The translations under genes and the position numbers were made by a program. Shown here one piece after another: positions 35,465 to 44,053 of a stretch of 64,000 nucleotides of DNA (position 1 is its first letter; every line of letters starts with the position of its first letter). This DNA is from Pseudarthrobacter sp. C4D7. GTDB taxonomy: Bacteria > Actinomycetota > Actinomycetes > Actinomycetales > Micrococcaceae. The notes under the pieces are model-generated. The model had not been told where the DNA came from. It saw nothing but the letters and a program-made list of their open reading frames with translations, and did not search any database. The stretch is taken from assembly GCF_013359725.1 (NCBI RefSeq), contig NZ_JABFMW010000001.1:62001-126000 (forward strand), read 5' to 3'.

Positions 35465-35598
35465 ATCTACCCGTTGACGGTGCGGCACAACTGGCGGCAT
35501 CTGGTCAATGCCCGGGGCAGCCGAATCCGCCGAACCGGTCAGCGATGCGGCGGAATGTGACGCTGGATGAACGTGCGTGACCCCCCGTTTCCGCGTCA

Positions 35599-35633
35599 TT
35601 GAACGGGTTGGGGCCGCTCCCTATGGTGAAACA
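35599..35633 (+). promoter_or_regulatory. Leaderless promoter of the sulfonate importer
   Basis: TTGAAC (35599-35604), 17-bp spacer, TATGGT (35622-35627), then 6 nt to the ATG at 35634. The spacing is the same as at the sirA and cysG starts. Confidence 0.65.
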
Positions 35634-36782
35634 ATGACTAGTTCCAAGCCCGGGATGACCCGCATCGTGGCAGGCGAGAGCGCGGTCCCCACGCGCAGGC
35701 GCGCCGTCGAAGCTGCCCTGGCCATCGGCCTGGTCCTGCTGATCGCCGTGGGGGCCATTGTTGCCTCCAACATTTCCCGCAACACCGAAGCGCAGGCCGC
35801 CGAACCCACCCCGGCCGCAGAGCTGAAACTGGGCTACTTCGGCAACGTCACGCACGCCCCGGCCCTGGTGGGCGTCGCCAAGGGCTTCCTGGCCGAGGCC
35901 CTGGGCGGCACCAAGCTCAGCACCGAGACCTTCAACGCAGGACCTGCAGCGATCGAGGCCCTCAACGCGGGGGCCATCGATGCGGCCTATATCGGCCCGA
36001 ACCCCGCCATCAACTCCTTCGCCAAGAGCCAGGGCCAGTCCGTGCGCGTCATCGCCGGTGCCGCGGCGGGCGGCGCCCAGCTGGTGGTCAAGCCAGGCAT
36101 CAATTCCGCAGCGGACCTCCGGGGCAAGACCCTGGCAACGCCGCAGCTGGGCGGGACCCAGGACGTCGCCCTGCGCGCCTGGCTCGCCAGGCAAGGGTAC
36201 AAGACCAGCGTGGACGGCAGTGGCGATGTGGCCATCAACCCCACGGACAACGCCCAGACCCTCAAACTGTTCCAGGACGGAAAGCTCGACGGCGCGTGGC
36301 TGCCTGAGCCGTGGGCCTCGCGTTTGGTGCTCCAGGCCGGAGCCAAGGTCCTCGTGGACGAAAAGGACCTGTGGGACGGCTCAGCCACCGGCAAACCGGG
36401 GGAGTTCCCCACCACCGTCCTGATCGTGAACCAGAAGTTCGCCGCCGACCATCCGGACACCGTCAAGGCGCTGCTGGCCGGGCACGCCAAGTCGGTGGCA
36501 TGGCTCAACTCCGCACCGGCCGACGAGAAGGCCGGCCTGATCAATGACGCCTTGCAGGAATCCGCCGGGGCCGCGCTGCCGGCCGACGTGCTGAACCGTT
36601 CCCTCGCCAACATCACCTTCACCCTCGACCCGCTGGCCGGCAGCTACCCCAAGCTGCTGCAGGACGGGGTGGACGCCGGCACCACCAGGAAAGCCGACAT
36701 CAACGGCCTGTTCGACCTCACCGCGCTCAACCAGGTCAACGGCGCCGGCAAAATCTCCGCAGCCGGCCTCGGCCAGGACTGA
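35634..36782 (+). CDS. ssuA: Sulfonate/nitrate-type ABC transporter binding protein, 382 aa
   Basis: SsuA/TauA/NrtA-like solute-binding protein. An N-terminal hydrophobic segment (residues 25-43, AALAIGLVLLIAVGAIVAS) would export and perhaps anchor it; no lipobox Cys. Core: LKLGYFGNVTHAPALVGVAKGFLAEALG, NAGPAAIEALNAGAIDAAYIGPNPAINSF, and GAWLPEPWASRL. Ligand likely an aliphatic sulfonate because sulfur genes lie on both sides; nitrate or a thiamine precursor cannot be excluded. ATG 35634 fits the leaderless promoter; the longer frame from 35577 does not. Confidence 0.87.
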   Translation: MTSSKPGMTRIVAGESAVPTRRRAVEAALAIGLVLLIAVGAIVASNISRNTEAQAAEPTPAAELKLGYFGNVTHAPALVGVAKGFLAEALGGTKLSTETFNAGPAAIEALNAGAIDAAYIGPNPAINSFAKSQGQSVRVIAGAAAGGAQLVVKPGINSAADLRGKTLATPQLGGTQDVALRAWLARQGYKTSVDGSGDVAINPTDNAQTLKLFQDGKLDGAWLPEPWASRLVLQAGAKVLVDEKDLWDGSATGKPGEFPTTVLIVNQKFAADHPDTVKALLAGHAKSVAWLNSAPADEKAGLINDALQESAGAALPADVLNRSLANITFTLDPLAGSYPKLLQDGVDAGTTRKADINGLFDLTALNQVNGAGKISAAGLGQD

Positions 36783-36810
36783 CTCCCACCCACTACCAAA
36801 GGACGCCACC

Positions 36811-37536
36811 ATGCCAGTCGTACTGGAACACCTGGGCAAGCGCTTCGGCGACGGCGCCCCGGTACTGGACGACGTCAACGCCAACATCAAGCAGGGCGAG
36901 TTCGTTGCCCTCCTGGGTGCCTCCGGCTGCGGCAAATCCACCCTCCTGAACATCATCGCGGGACTGGAAGCGCCGACGTCGGGCGCCCTGGAAGTGCCCA
37001 GCGACGGCGCCGCCTTCATGTTCCAGGACGCCGCACTGTTCCCCTGGCTGACTGCCCGGGAGAACATCGAGCTGGCCCTGAAACTGCGGGGCGTGGGCAA
37101 GGCCGAACGCCGCACCAAGGCCCAGGAACTGCTTGAACTGGTGCACCTGGGATCCGCGGGGGACAAGCGCCCGCACGAGCTCTCCGGCGGCATGCGCCAG
37201 CGCGTGTCCCTGGCACGATCCCTTGCCCAGGACCGGCAGCTGCTGCTCATGGACGAGCCCTTTGCCGCCCTCGACGCCATCACCCGTGACCTGCTGCACG
37301 ATGAGCTGGAACGCATCTGGAAGGAAACCGGGCGCACCATCGTCTTCGTCACCCACAACGTCCGTGAAGCCGTCCGCCTCGGCCAGCGGGTGCTGCTGCT
37401 GTCCTCCCGTCCCGGCCGCGTGGTCCAGGAATGGGCGGTCACCGAGGAACACCGAACCGACGCCGGGCTCGCCGGCCAGCTGACCGGGGTCATCACCGCC
37501 CGGCTGCGGGAGGAGATTCGCCGCCATGCCAAGTAA
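36811..37536 (+). CDS. ssuB: Sulfonate-type ABC transporter ATP-binding protein, 241 aa
   Basis: SsuB/TauB-like ATPase. Walker A G-A-S-G-C-G-K-S-T, Q-loop FMFQDAALFPWLT, signature ELSGGMRQRVSLARSLA, Walker B LLLMDEPFAALDAIT and switch His in VTHNVREAV. Normal length. GGACGCCACC precedes the ATG; the stop overlaps the permease start by 11 bp. Confidence 0.92.
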   Translation: MPVVLEHLGKRFGDGAPVLDDVNANIKQGEFVALLGASGCGKSTLLNIIAGLEAPTSGALEVPSDGAAFMFQDAALFPWLTARENIELALKLRGVGKAERRTKAQELLELVHLGSAGDKRPHELSGGMRQRVSLARSLAQDRQLLLMDEPFAALDAITRDLLHDELERIWKETGRTIVFVTHNVREAVRLGQRVLLLSSRPGRVVQEWAVTEEHRTDAGLAGQLTGVITARLREEIRRHAK

Positions 37537-38464
37537 CCCGACACCGCTCGCCGAGGTGACCGAAACCCGTGAGCACGTGCATGCCGCTTTGACGCGAACA
37601 TCCACCGGGCATGAGGACCTCCGGGAACTTGAGTCCGGCCTGGACTCGCTGCAGTCCGACTCCGACCGCAAGCACCGCATCGACTGGACCCGGATCCTGC
37701 TGCCTATTGCCGCGCTGGTGGTCCTGGTGCTGATCTGGCAGTTCTACGTTTCCCTGGGACTCAAGCGCCGCGACCAGGTGCCCGGCCCCCTGGACGTGAT
37801 GAACCAGATGGCCGTCCTCTGGACCGAAGGGAAAGTCCAGGAATCCGTCTGGACGTCGCTGCAGCGCGGCATTGTGGGGTTCGTGATCAGCGTGGCCATC
37901 GCCACCCCGGTGGGCCTGCTGCTGGCACAGGTTGCCCCGTTGAGGCGCGCCTTCGGGCCGTTGATCTCCGGGCTGCAGGTGCTGCCGTCCGTTGCGTGGG
38001 TTCCCGCGGCCATCATCTGGTTCGGCCTTACCGACGCCACCGTGTATTTCGTGGTGTTCATGGGCGCCATCCCGTCCATCATCAACGGTCTCATCTCCGG
38101 TGTGGACCAGATCCCGCCGCAGTACCGGCGCGTTGGGACCGTCCTGGGCGCGTCCCGGCTGCAGATGGCGCTGCAGGTCATCCTTCCCGCCGCGCTGCCC
38201 GGCTACCTGGGCGGCCTCAAACAGGGCTGGGCCTTCTCCTGGCGGTCCCTCATGGCGGCGGAAATCATCGCCGTGGGCGGCACCATCGGCTTCGGCCTGG
38301 GCTCGCTGCTGGACCAGGGCCGGGACCTGTCCGACATGGCCATGGTGATGGCGGCGATCCTGCTGATCCTCGCCGTGGGCATCCTGATCGAGCTGCTGGT
38401 CTTCGGCCCCATTGAGAAGCGCCTCCTGCGCCGCCGCGGGCTCCTGGCCGGCAGCACCCGCTGA
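37526..38464 (+). CDS. ssuC: Sulfonate-type ABC transporter permease, 312 aa
   Basis: SsuC/TauC-like permease with six predicted helices after a longer than usual cytoplasmic leader (about 55 residues, Glu/Asp rich). The EAA-like loop is PPQYRRVGTVLGASRLQMALQVILPAALPGYLGGLKQG, and SWRSLMAAEIIAVG follows, both characteristic of this family. Last gene of the three-gene importer, followed by a strong terminator at 38489-38522. Confidence 0.92.
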   Translation: MPSNPTPLAEVTETREHVHAALTRTSTGHEDLRELESGLDSLQSDSDRKHRIDWTRILLPIAALVVLVLIWQFYVSLGLKRRDQVPGPLDVMNQMAVLWTEGKVQESVWTSLQRGIVGFVISVAIATPVGLLLAQVAPLRRAFGPLISGLQVLPSVAWVPAAIIWFGLTDATVYFVVFMGAIPSIINGLISGVDQIPPQYRRVGTVLGASRLQMALQVILPAALPGYLGGLKQGWAFSWRSLMAAEIIAVGGTIGFGLGSLLDQGRDLSDMAMVMAAILLILAVGILIELLVFGPIEKRLLRRRGLLAGSTR

Positions 38465-38488
38465 CCCAACCCCCTCCCAACGCACGCA

Positions 38489-38522
38489 AGAGCCCGACGG
38501 CGACCTCCCGCCGTCGGGCTCT
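38489..38522 (+). terminator. Terminator after the sulfonate importer
   Basis: AGAGCCCGACGGCG pairs with CGCCGTCGGGCTCT over 14 bp with loop ACCTCC; it starts 25 bp after the permease stop. Confidence 0.8.
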
Positions 38523-38553
38523 GCCGTTCCCCGGCGCATGGCAGACTGGCGCC

Positions 38554-39000
38554 ATGACCTTCAGCTTCGTGTGCCGCACCGAATCCCGGCGTCCCGTGGA
38601 GCAGCTCTTCGACCGTGCCCGCAGCATCGACCTGCACGTGGACTCCCAGAAGGACTCGGGGGAGCGGGCGGTTGGCGGCGTCACCAAGGGGCTCATCGGA
38701 GCAGGCCAGCACGTCACCTGGCGGGCCAAGCACTTCGGCATTCCCCTCACCATGACCAGCCGGGTCACCTCCCTTGACTTCCCCCGCAGCTTCACCGACG
38801 AGCAGGTCAAGGGACCCTTCAGGTCCTTCCGGCACGTCCACGAGTTCACCCCCACGGTCGCGGGAAGCATCATGACGGACCGGGTGGAGTTCACCGCCCC
38901 GCTGGGAGTCCTGGGCCGCGTCGTCGAGCGCCTCATCCTGGCCCGGTACCTGGAACGGCTGATCACCAACCGGGGCAACTTCCTCGCCGGCCGCGCCTGA
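38554..39000 (+). CDS. SRPBCC-family protein, 148 aa
   Basis: START/Bet v1-like fold: a MTFSFVCRTESRRPVEQLFDRARSIDLH opening is the strand-helix start common to SRPBCC ligand-binding proteins, with later VTWRAKHFGIPLTMTSRV and FRSFRHVHEFTP strands, and a final long helix GRVVERLILARYLERLI. Ligand unknown. CAGACT lies 6 nt before the ATG (leaderless). It lies between the sulfonate importer and cysG but nothing ties it to sulfur metabolism. Confidence 0.82.
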   Translation: MTFSFVCRTESRRPVEQLFDRARSIDLHVDSQKDSGERAVGGVTKGLIGAGQHVTWRAKHFGIPLTMTSRVTSLDFPRSFTDEQVKGPFRSFRHVHEFTPTVAGSIMTDRVEFTAPLGVLGRVVERLILARYLERLITNRGNFLAGRA

Positions 39001-39003
39001 AAT

Positions 39004-39086
39004 CCTTTGTGACGCAGCGTTACCTTACGTGAACTGGTGTTGCTGACCCTTTGTAGGCCAATGTGACGCCGCCCTACCGTTGATCC
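39004..39086 (+). promoter_or_regulatory. Leaderless promoter of cysG with CCTTTGT repeats
   Basis: TTGTAG (39051-39056), 18-bp spacer, TACCGT (39075-39080), then 6 nt to the ATG at 39087. CCTTTGT occurs twice (39004-39010 in CCTTTGTGACG, and 39048-39054). The core GCCGCCCTAC-x-GT and spacing match the sirA promoter. Confidence 0.7.
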
Positions 39087-40349
39087 ATGGCAATTCAGGA
39101 CATTTACCCCACGGCGCTGCGGCTCCTCGGCCGCCCCGTGCTGGTGGTGGGCGGCGGCCCCGTTGCTGCCCGCCGCGCCAAGGGACTGCTCGACGCCGGT
39201 GCCGTGGTCACCGTCGTGGCCCCGGTTGCCTCGCCCGCGCTGCAGGAAATGGCCGACGCCGGCCTGGTCACCTGGGAAGCGCGGCCCTACCGCTCCAGCG
39301 ATGTGGACGGCGCCTGGTTCGTCCAGACCGCCACGGGCGTTCCGGACGTGGACGCCCAGGTTTCGGCCGACGCCGAGGCGCAGCGGGTGTGGTGCGTCAA
39401 CGCCTCCAACCATGAAGCTTCCGCCGCCTGGACCCCCGCCGTCGCCGTGGTGGACGACGTCAAGATCGCCGTCAACGCCGGGGGAGACCCGCGCCGGGCC
39501 ATGGCCGTCCGCGATGCTGTCGCCACCGCGCTCGAAACCGGGGACCTGCCGCTGCGCCGCCGCCGCGCGCACCGTGGATCCGTCGCCCTCGTTGGTGGCG
39601 GCCCGGGCGACACCGGGCTCATCACCGTCCGCGGCCGCCGACTCCTGGGCCAGGCTGACGTCGTCGTCGCCGACCGCCTGGGCCCCCGCGGACTGCTCGC
39701 CGAACTCGCCCCGGACGTCCGCGTCATCGAGGTGGGCAAGACCCCCGGCCACCACCCCGTGCCGCAGGCAGAGATCAACCGGATCCTCGTCGAGGAAGCG
39801 CTCCAGGGCCACCGCGTGGTCCGGCTCAAGGGCGGCGACCCGTATGTGCTGGGACGCGGCGGCGAGGAAGCCGAGTACTGCCGGCAGCACGGCGTGGAGG
39901 TTGAGGTGGTGTCCGGCGTGACGTCCGCCATCTCCGTCCCCGCCGCCGCAGGCATCCCCGTCACGCACCGCGGACTGGCCAAGGGCTTCAGCGTGGTCAC
40001 CGGCCACGAGGAACTCTCCGAGGTCCCGGCCCGCGCAGACCACACCATCGTCCTGCTCATGGGCGTCGGCCAGCTCCGCGAATCCGCGTCCGCGCTGGGC
40101 GAAGCCGGACTGCCCGCAGACACCCCTGTTGGTATCGTGGAAAACGGCTATTTGCCGGACCAGCGCGTCACCATCGGCACGCTCGGTTCCATCGCCGAGC
40201 AGGCCCAGGCGGCCGGCGTCGCAAATCCTGCCGTGATTGTCATCGGTGACGTGGTGCGCGTGAGCCCGTTCGCGCCGTCGCACTTCAAAACCGCTGACTA
40301 CAGCACCACCACCCCGAACAGCCCCCGCAAGACCGTCCTCACCACCTGA
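39087..40349 (+). CDS. cysG: Siroheme synthase: precorrin-2 dehydrogenase plus uroporphyrinogen-III methyltransferase, 420 aa
   Basis: Bifunctional CysG. Residues 1-155 form the NAD-dependent precorrin-2 dehydrogenase/ferrochelatase domain, starting ALRLLGRPVLVVGGGPVAARRA. Residues 165-405 are the SAM-dependent methyltransferase: VALVGGGPGDTGLITVRG, VVADRLGP, VVRLKGGDPYVLGRGGEEAEY and VVSGVTSAISVPAAAGIPVTHR. The dehydrogenase half is shorter than in E. coli (457 aa total), and a separate chelatase gene exists at 28631, so iron insertion may be done there. Provides siroheme to SirA, consistent with the shared promoter. Confidence 0.92.
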   Translation: MAIQDIYPTALRLLGRPVLVVGGGPVAARRAKGLLDAGAVVTVVAPVASPALQEMADAGLVTWEARPYRSSDVDGAWFVQTATGVPDVDAQVSADAEAQRVWCVNASNHEASAAWTPAVAVVDDVKIAVNAGGDPRRAMAVRDAVATALETGDLPLRRRRAHRGSVALVGGGPGDTGLITVRGRRLLGQADVVVADRLGPRGLLAELAPDVRVIEVGKTPGHHPVPQAEINRILVEEALQGHRVVRLKGGDPYVLGRGGEEAEYCRQHGVEVEVVSGVTSAISVPAAAGIPVTHRGLAKGFSVVTGHEELSEVPARADHTIVLLMGVGQLRESASALGEAGLPADTPVGIVENGYLPDQRVTIGTLGSIAEQAQAAGVANPAVIVIGDVVRVSPFAPSHFKTADYSTTTPNSPRKTVLTT

Positions 40350-40353
40350 AACC

Positions 40354-40415
40354 CATCGATTGCTCCGTACTTGTCGTTATGAGCCTTCAAAACGACAAGT
40401 ACTCAGCAATCGATG
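40354..40415. repeat. Palindromic repeat, family A copy 2
   Basis: Left arm 40354-40378 and right arm 40391-40415 pair at 23 of 25 positions with a 12-nt loop. The ends CATCGATTGCT and AGCAATCGATG match the copy at 7832-7893. It follows the cysG stop by 4 bp and would serve as a terminator or mRNA-end stabiliser. The last three bases of the right arm form an ATG that could be mistaken for the fprA start. Confidence 0.8.
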
Positions 40416-40436
40416 CAGAAGAAAAGGAACACAGCC

Positions 40437-41903
40437 GTGTCATCCAGCACTACCGTAGGATCTGCTGCGCGTCCGCTGCGCGTCGCCGTCGTGGGCTCCG
40501 GCCCGGCCGGTGTCTACGCCGCCGACATCCTCACCAAGAGCGAAGCCGTCAAGAGCGGCGAGCTGACCGTCAGCATCGACCTCTTTGACCGCTACCCGGC
40601 ACCCTACGGCCTGATCCGCTACGGCGTGGCCCCGGACCACCCCCGCATCAAAGGCATCGTGAACGCCCTGCACAAGGTGCTGGACCGCGGCGACATCCGC
40701 TTCTTCGGCAACGTGGACTATGGCACGGACCTCACCATCGAGGACCTCCGCAAGCACTACGACGCGGTCATCTTCGCCACCGGCGCCATCAAGGACGCGG
40801 ACCTGAACATCCCTGGCGTCGAACTGGAAGGCTCCTTCGGCGGTGCCGACTTCGTCTCCTGGTACGACGGCCACCCGGACGTCCCGCGGGAATGGCCGCT
40901 GGAGGCCAAGGAAATCGCCGTGATCGGCAACGGCAACGTGGCCCTGGACGTTGCCCGCGTCCTGTCCAAGCACGCCGATGACCTGCTGGTCACCGAGATC
41001 CCGGACAACGTTTACGCCGGCCTGAAGGCCTCGCCCGTCACCGACGTGCACGTCTTCGGCCGCCGCGGCCCTGCCCAGGTCAAGTTCACCCCGCTGGAGC
41101 TGCGCGAGCTGTCCCACTCCAAGGACGTGGACATCATCCTGTACCCGGAGGACTTCGAGTTCGACGAGGAATCGGACCGCCAGATCCAGACGAACAACCA
41201 GACCAAAACCATGGTGGGCACGCTCACCAACTGGATCGCCGAGCAGCCCGAGGACCTCTCCGAGCTCAAGGCTTCCCGCCGCCTGCACCTGCACTTCCTG
41301 CACAGTCCGGTGGAGATCTACGACGACGCCGAGGCCCCCGGCAAGGTGGCGGGCATCAAGTTCGAGCGCACCGAGCTGGACGGCACCGGCAACGCCCGCG
41401 GCACCGGCGAGTACGTGGACTACCCGGTCCAGGCCGTGTACCGCGCCATCGGCTACTTCGGTTCCGCCCTGCCGGACGTCGAGTTCGACCACAAGAAGGG
41501 CGTTGTCACCAACGACGGCGGCCGGGTCCTGGACGCCTCCGGCCAGCATGTGCCGGGTCTCTACGCCACCGGCTGGATCAAGCGCGGACCGGTCGGCCTC
41601 ATCGGCCACACCAAGGGCGACGCGCTGGAAACCGTTACGTACCTGCTGGAAGACCGCGAAAACCTTCCGGTCGCCGAGGCGCCTGCAGCGGAGGCCGTGA
41701 CTGAACTCCTGGATGCCCGCGGTGTGAAGTTCACCAGCTGGGAAGGCTGGCTGGCATTGGATGCCCACGAGCTGGCCCTCGGCGCCGCAGCCACCGAGGC
41801 CGGCGGCTCGCACGGCGTGGAGGTCAAGCGTGAGCGCGTCAAGGTGGTGCCGCGCGAGGACATGGTTTCCATTTCGCGTGACGGTGTCGCCGCCCAGGTC
41901 TAG
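40437..41903 (+). CDS. fprA: FprA-type ferredoxin-NADP reductase, 488 aa
   Basis: Adrenodoxin reductase-like flavoenzyme passing electrons from NADPH to ferredoxin (or the reverse). FAD site V-G-S-G-P-A-G-V-Y-A-A-D; NADP site VIGNGNVALDVARVL; other family blocks YPAPYGLIRYGVAPDHPRIKG and VFGRRGPAQVKFTPLELREL, and the C-terminal YATGWIKRGPVGLIGHTKGDA. I start at GTG 40437 with AAAGGA about 9 nt upstream; ATG 40413 lies inside the palindromic repeat. Placed after cysG, it likely feeds the ferredoxin-dependent sulfite reductase. A close paralogue begins at 63192. Confidence 0.92.
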   Translation: MSSSTTVGSAARPLRVAVVGSGPAGVYAADILTKSEAVKSGELTVSIDLFDRYPAPYGLIRYGVAPDHPRIKGIVNALHKVLDRGDIRFFGNVDYGTDLTIEDLRKHYDAVIFATGAIKDADLNIPGVELEGSFGGADFVSWYDGHPDVPREWPLEAKEIAVIGNGNVALDVARVLSKHADDLLVTEIPDNVYAGLKASPVTDVHVFGRRGPAQVKFTPLELRELSHSKDVDIILYPEDFEFDEESDRQIQTNNQTKTMVGTLTNWIAEQPEDLSELKASRRLHLHFLHSPVEIYDDAEAPGKVAGIKFERTELDGTGNARGTGEYVDYPVQAVYRAIGYFGSALPDVEFDHKKGVVTNDGGRVLDASGQHVPGLYATGWIKRGPVGLIGHTKGDALETVTYLLEDRENLPVAEAPAAEAVTELLDARGVKFTSWEGWLALDAHELALGAAATEAGGSHGVEVKRERVKVVPREDMVSISRDGVAAQV

Positions 41904-41913
41904 GACCCGGGTA

Positions 41914-41949
41914 CAGGAAGCGCGGGGCCCGGGGGTCCCGCGTTTCCTG
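41914..41949. terminator. Bidirectional terminator after fprA
   Basis: CAGGAAGCGCGGG (41914-41926) pairs with CCCGCGTTTCCTG (41937-41949) at 12 of 13 positions. It lies between two converging genes. Confidence 0.7.
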
Positions 41950-41978
41950 CGTTTAACAATCGATGTAGCCCGGCCGGG

Positions 41979-43193
41979 CTATTTACCCGCACCGCCGATG
42001 GCCATGAGCTCCAGCCGCCGCAGCGTTTCCCGGTTGCGGGCCGAGATCAGGGGAACGCGCAGGGCCTTGGGCATCAGTTTGCCGGGGCCGTGGATGGCGT
42101 CTTCGGCAATGGTCACCAGGCATTGTGCTCCGCGGTCCTCCAGGGTGATCTCCACTTTGGCCTCACCCAAGGGCCAGCCCCGCGCCACAAGCTCCAGCGA
42201 GCGGCCGGGCTCGACGGCGGTCACGCGGGAGCTGTCGTCGAGCACCAGCGGCCAGGCGCCCACCGAGTGGTGGAGATTGGCCCCCACCTGCGGCCATTCA
42301 GCGTCCACGTCCCTGATCCGGGAGGCGCCCACCACCCAGCCTGAGTACAGCCAGCCGTTGGCGATGACGCGCCAGACGTCGGCGGCGGGGGCCTTGAACA
42401 GCTGAGAGAGGGTGGACATGGGGGTCCTTTCGGTTGCGGGGGTGCTTTCCTGAAGCTGCAGCGCGGGGTCCGTCGCGGGCGCCTTGTGCAGGGGGCGTCC
42501 GACGGCGGGAGGTGCGGGCCGCCGAGCGGCCCGGTAGGACGGCTTCCGCAGGCGCCGGGTCCAACTGTAGGCCTGCGCCCCGGGCGGCTGGTGCTCCAGG
42601 GGGTCGAAACGCAAGGGGGTGTCGGCGGGGTTGGCCCCTGCCTGCAGCCGCACCTCACCGCATTCCCGCCAACGGCCACCCGGCGCTGCCCAGTACAGTC
42701 CCAGTACCCATTCCCCGGATGCCAGGGAACCCGGCGGCAGGCTCCGGGTCCGCAGCCCCAGCAGCACGGGGCCCCGGCTTCCCTGGTAGGGCATGAGCGT
42801 AGTCATGGCGGCTCCTGCCACACCCAGCCGCGGCACCAGCAGGAACCGGCCCGGCAGCCCCCACCCGGTGGAGGCAAAGAGGATGTCCGCGGGGCCTGGG
42901 CCGGCAGCCGGCGAAACGCGGAGGGCCAGGCCAAGGATGTCCGGCAGTGACTGCGGCAATCCCAGGGACCGGGAAAAGCGGGCCGCCACCTGGTCGGTGC
43001 CCGGCGAGTCCAGCCAGTCGATCCCGCTGGGGCCGCCCGGGTTGCCGGTCCTGGTCACAGTTCCGGAGAGCCCCAGTCCGTCGGGGTGGATGGGCCGGTC
43101 CGGCCGGGCCAGTTTCAGGAGCCGGAAGAGGCCTGCGAAAGCCTGGCCGGCACCCGAAGTGATGGCGGAACTCACGCGCAGTTGCTGGGTCAT
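41979..43193 (-). CDS. Two-domain protein: catalase-like/unknown N-terminal part fused to SRPBCC, 404 aa
   Basis: Residues 1-235 contain VAARFSRSLGLPQSLPDILGLALRV and ADILFASTGWGLPGRFLLVP, a pattern I associate with actinobacterial proteins distantly like catalases (often labelled phosphodiesterase); function unknown and assignment uncertain. Residues 259-404 form an SRPBCC domain starting MSTLSQLFKAPAADVWRVIANGWLY. The two are joined by a proline-rich, low-complexity linker. An internal ATG at 42419 begins the SRPBCC part and has its own AAAGGA site, so a separate 146-aa product is likely in addition to, or instead of, the fusion. Main start has GGAAGGA upstream. Last gene of a three-gene operon. 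Confidence 0.7.
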   Translation of the reverse strand: MTQQLRVSSAITSGAGQAFAGLFRLLKLARPDRPIHPDGLGLSGTVTRTGNPGGPSGIDWLDSPGTDQVAARFSRSLGLPQSLPDILGLALRVSPAAGPGPADILFASTGWGLPGRFLLVPRLGVAGAAMTTLMPYQGSRGPVLLGLRTRSLPPGSLASGEWVLGLYWAAPGGRWRECGEVRLQAGANPADTPLRFDPLEHQPPGAQAYSWTRRLRKPSYRAARRPAPPAVGRPLHKAPATDPALQLQESTPATERTPMSTLSQLFKAPAADVWRVIANGWLYSGWVVGASRIRDVDAEWPQVGANLHHSVGAWPLVLDDSSRVTAVEPGRSLELVARGWPLGEAKVEITLEDRGAQCLVTIAEDAIHGPGKLMPKALRVPLISARNRETLRRLELMAIGGAGK

Positions 43194-43222
43194 ATGTCCT
43201 TCCTACCCACATCCACCGGAAA

Positions 43223-44050
43223 CTACATGCGGCCAAACCGGGCCCGGACCAGCGCGAAGATCCCGTACGCGATGAAACCGGCACCGATGGCCACCAGCAG
43301 GGCGGGACCGAAAGGGTGGTCCTGCAGGGCCTTGAGTCCGCCGTCCAGTCCGGTGGATTCGTCCGGCCGGTGTTTGGCGGCGGCAATGACGAACAGTAGC
43401 CCGGTGAGGTTCAGTGCGATGCCCTTGGCCACGTGGCCGGTAACGCCCAGGCCGTCGATGAGCCTGCCACGGCGGGTGCCGTCAAAGTGGAACAGCTCTT
43501 CCTTGAATCCACGCCGTACGCCCTTGATGACGAAGTAGACCCCGATGCCAAGGATGGTCAGTCCCAGCGCCACCAGGACCCAGGGCCCCACGGGGTTGGC
43601 CATCAGGATGGCGCTGAAGTCCCTGGTCCTGTCGCCCGAGTCGCTGCGCTGCCCCACCGCAAAGCCCGCGAAGGTCAGTCCCACGCTCCCGTACGCGATG
43701 GCCAGGAATCCCGAGGACGCCAGCTTGGCCAGCCTTTCCTTCCGCGGGAGGCTCCTGGCCCTCAGCGTGGCCTCGCTGGCCTGCCACAACGCCAGGCCCA
43801 GGCACGCCGCCACGCATCCCCAGAGCACGATGGGGCCCCACGGGTTGTCGCCCAGGCGGGCGATGGCCCCGGTGGTCTCCGCATCCCCGGGGTGGCCGAA
43901 GGCGATGGCGATGGCGATCACTCCCACGATGATGTGGAGCAGCGCCATCACGGCAAATCCAGACCGTGCCAGGACGTCCAGGGCCTTGGCGTTGGACGCC
44001 TCCTCCACAGCGTCCGCTGCCCGGCTGAGGGTGGAGTCGCCGTCGGACAT
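43223..44050 (-). CDS. DUF1206 membrane protein, 275 aa
   Basis: Six predicted helices in three repeated two-helix units, each beginning near a Arg/Lys-Gly or Ser-Gly-Phe step (ARSGFAVMALLHIIVGV, ASSGFLAIAYGSVGLTF, GVTGHVAKGIALNLTGL), the hallmark of DUF1206. Function unknown. The next gene upstream stops 3 bp before this start, and the SRPBCC fusion gene follows 29 bp later, so the three are one operon. Confidence 0.88.
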   Translation of the reverse strand: MSDGDSTLSRAADAVEEASNAKALDVLARSGFAVMALLHIIVGVIAIAIAFGHPGDAETTGAIARLGDNPWGPIVLWGCVAACLGLALWQASEATLRARSLPRKERLAKLASSGFLAIAYGSVGLTFAGFAVGQRSDSGDRTRDFSAILMANPVGPWVLVALGLTILGIGVYFVIKGVRRGFKEELFHFDGTRRGRLIDGLGVTGHVAKGIALNLTGLLFVIAAAKHRPDESTGLDGGLKALQDHPFGPALLVAIGAGFIAYGIFALVRARFGRM

Positions 44051-44053
44051 CTG

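Noticed and set aside
38265-40283. 672-residue open frame on the - strand
   Set aside because: Lies opposite ssuC, the SRPBCC gene and cysG; low-complexity His/Gly/Arg-rich translation typical of a high-GC antisense shadow.
40413-40436. Upstream ATG start for fprA
   Set aside because: The ATG is the last three bases of a palindromic repeat; GTG 40437 has a proper ribosome site and the paralogue also begins close to the FAD motif.
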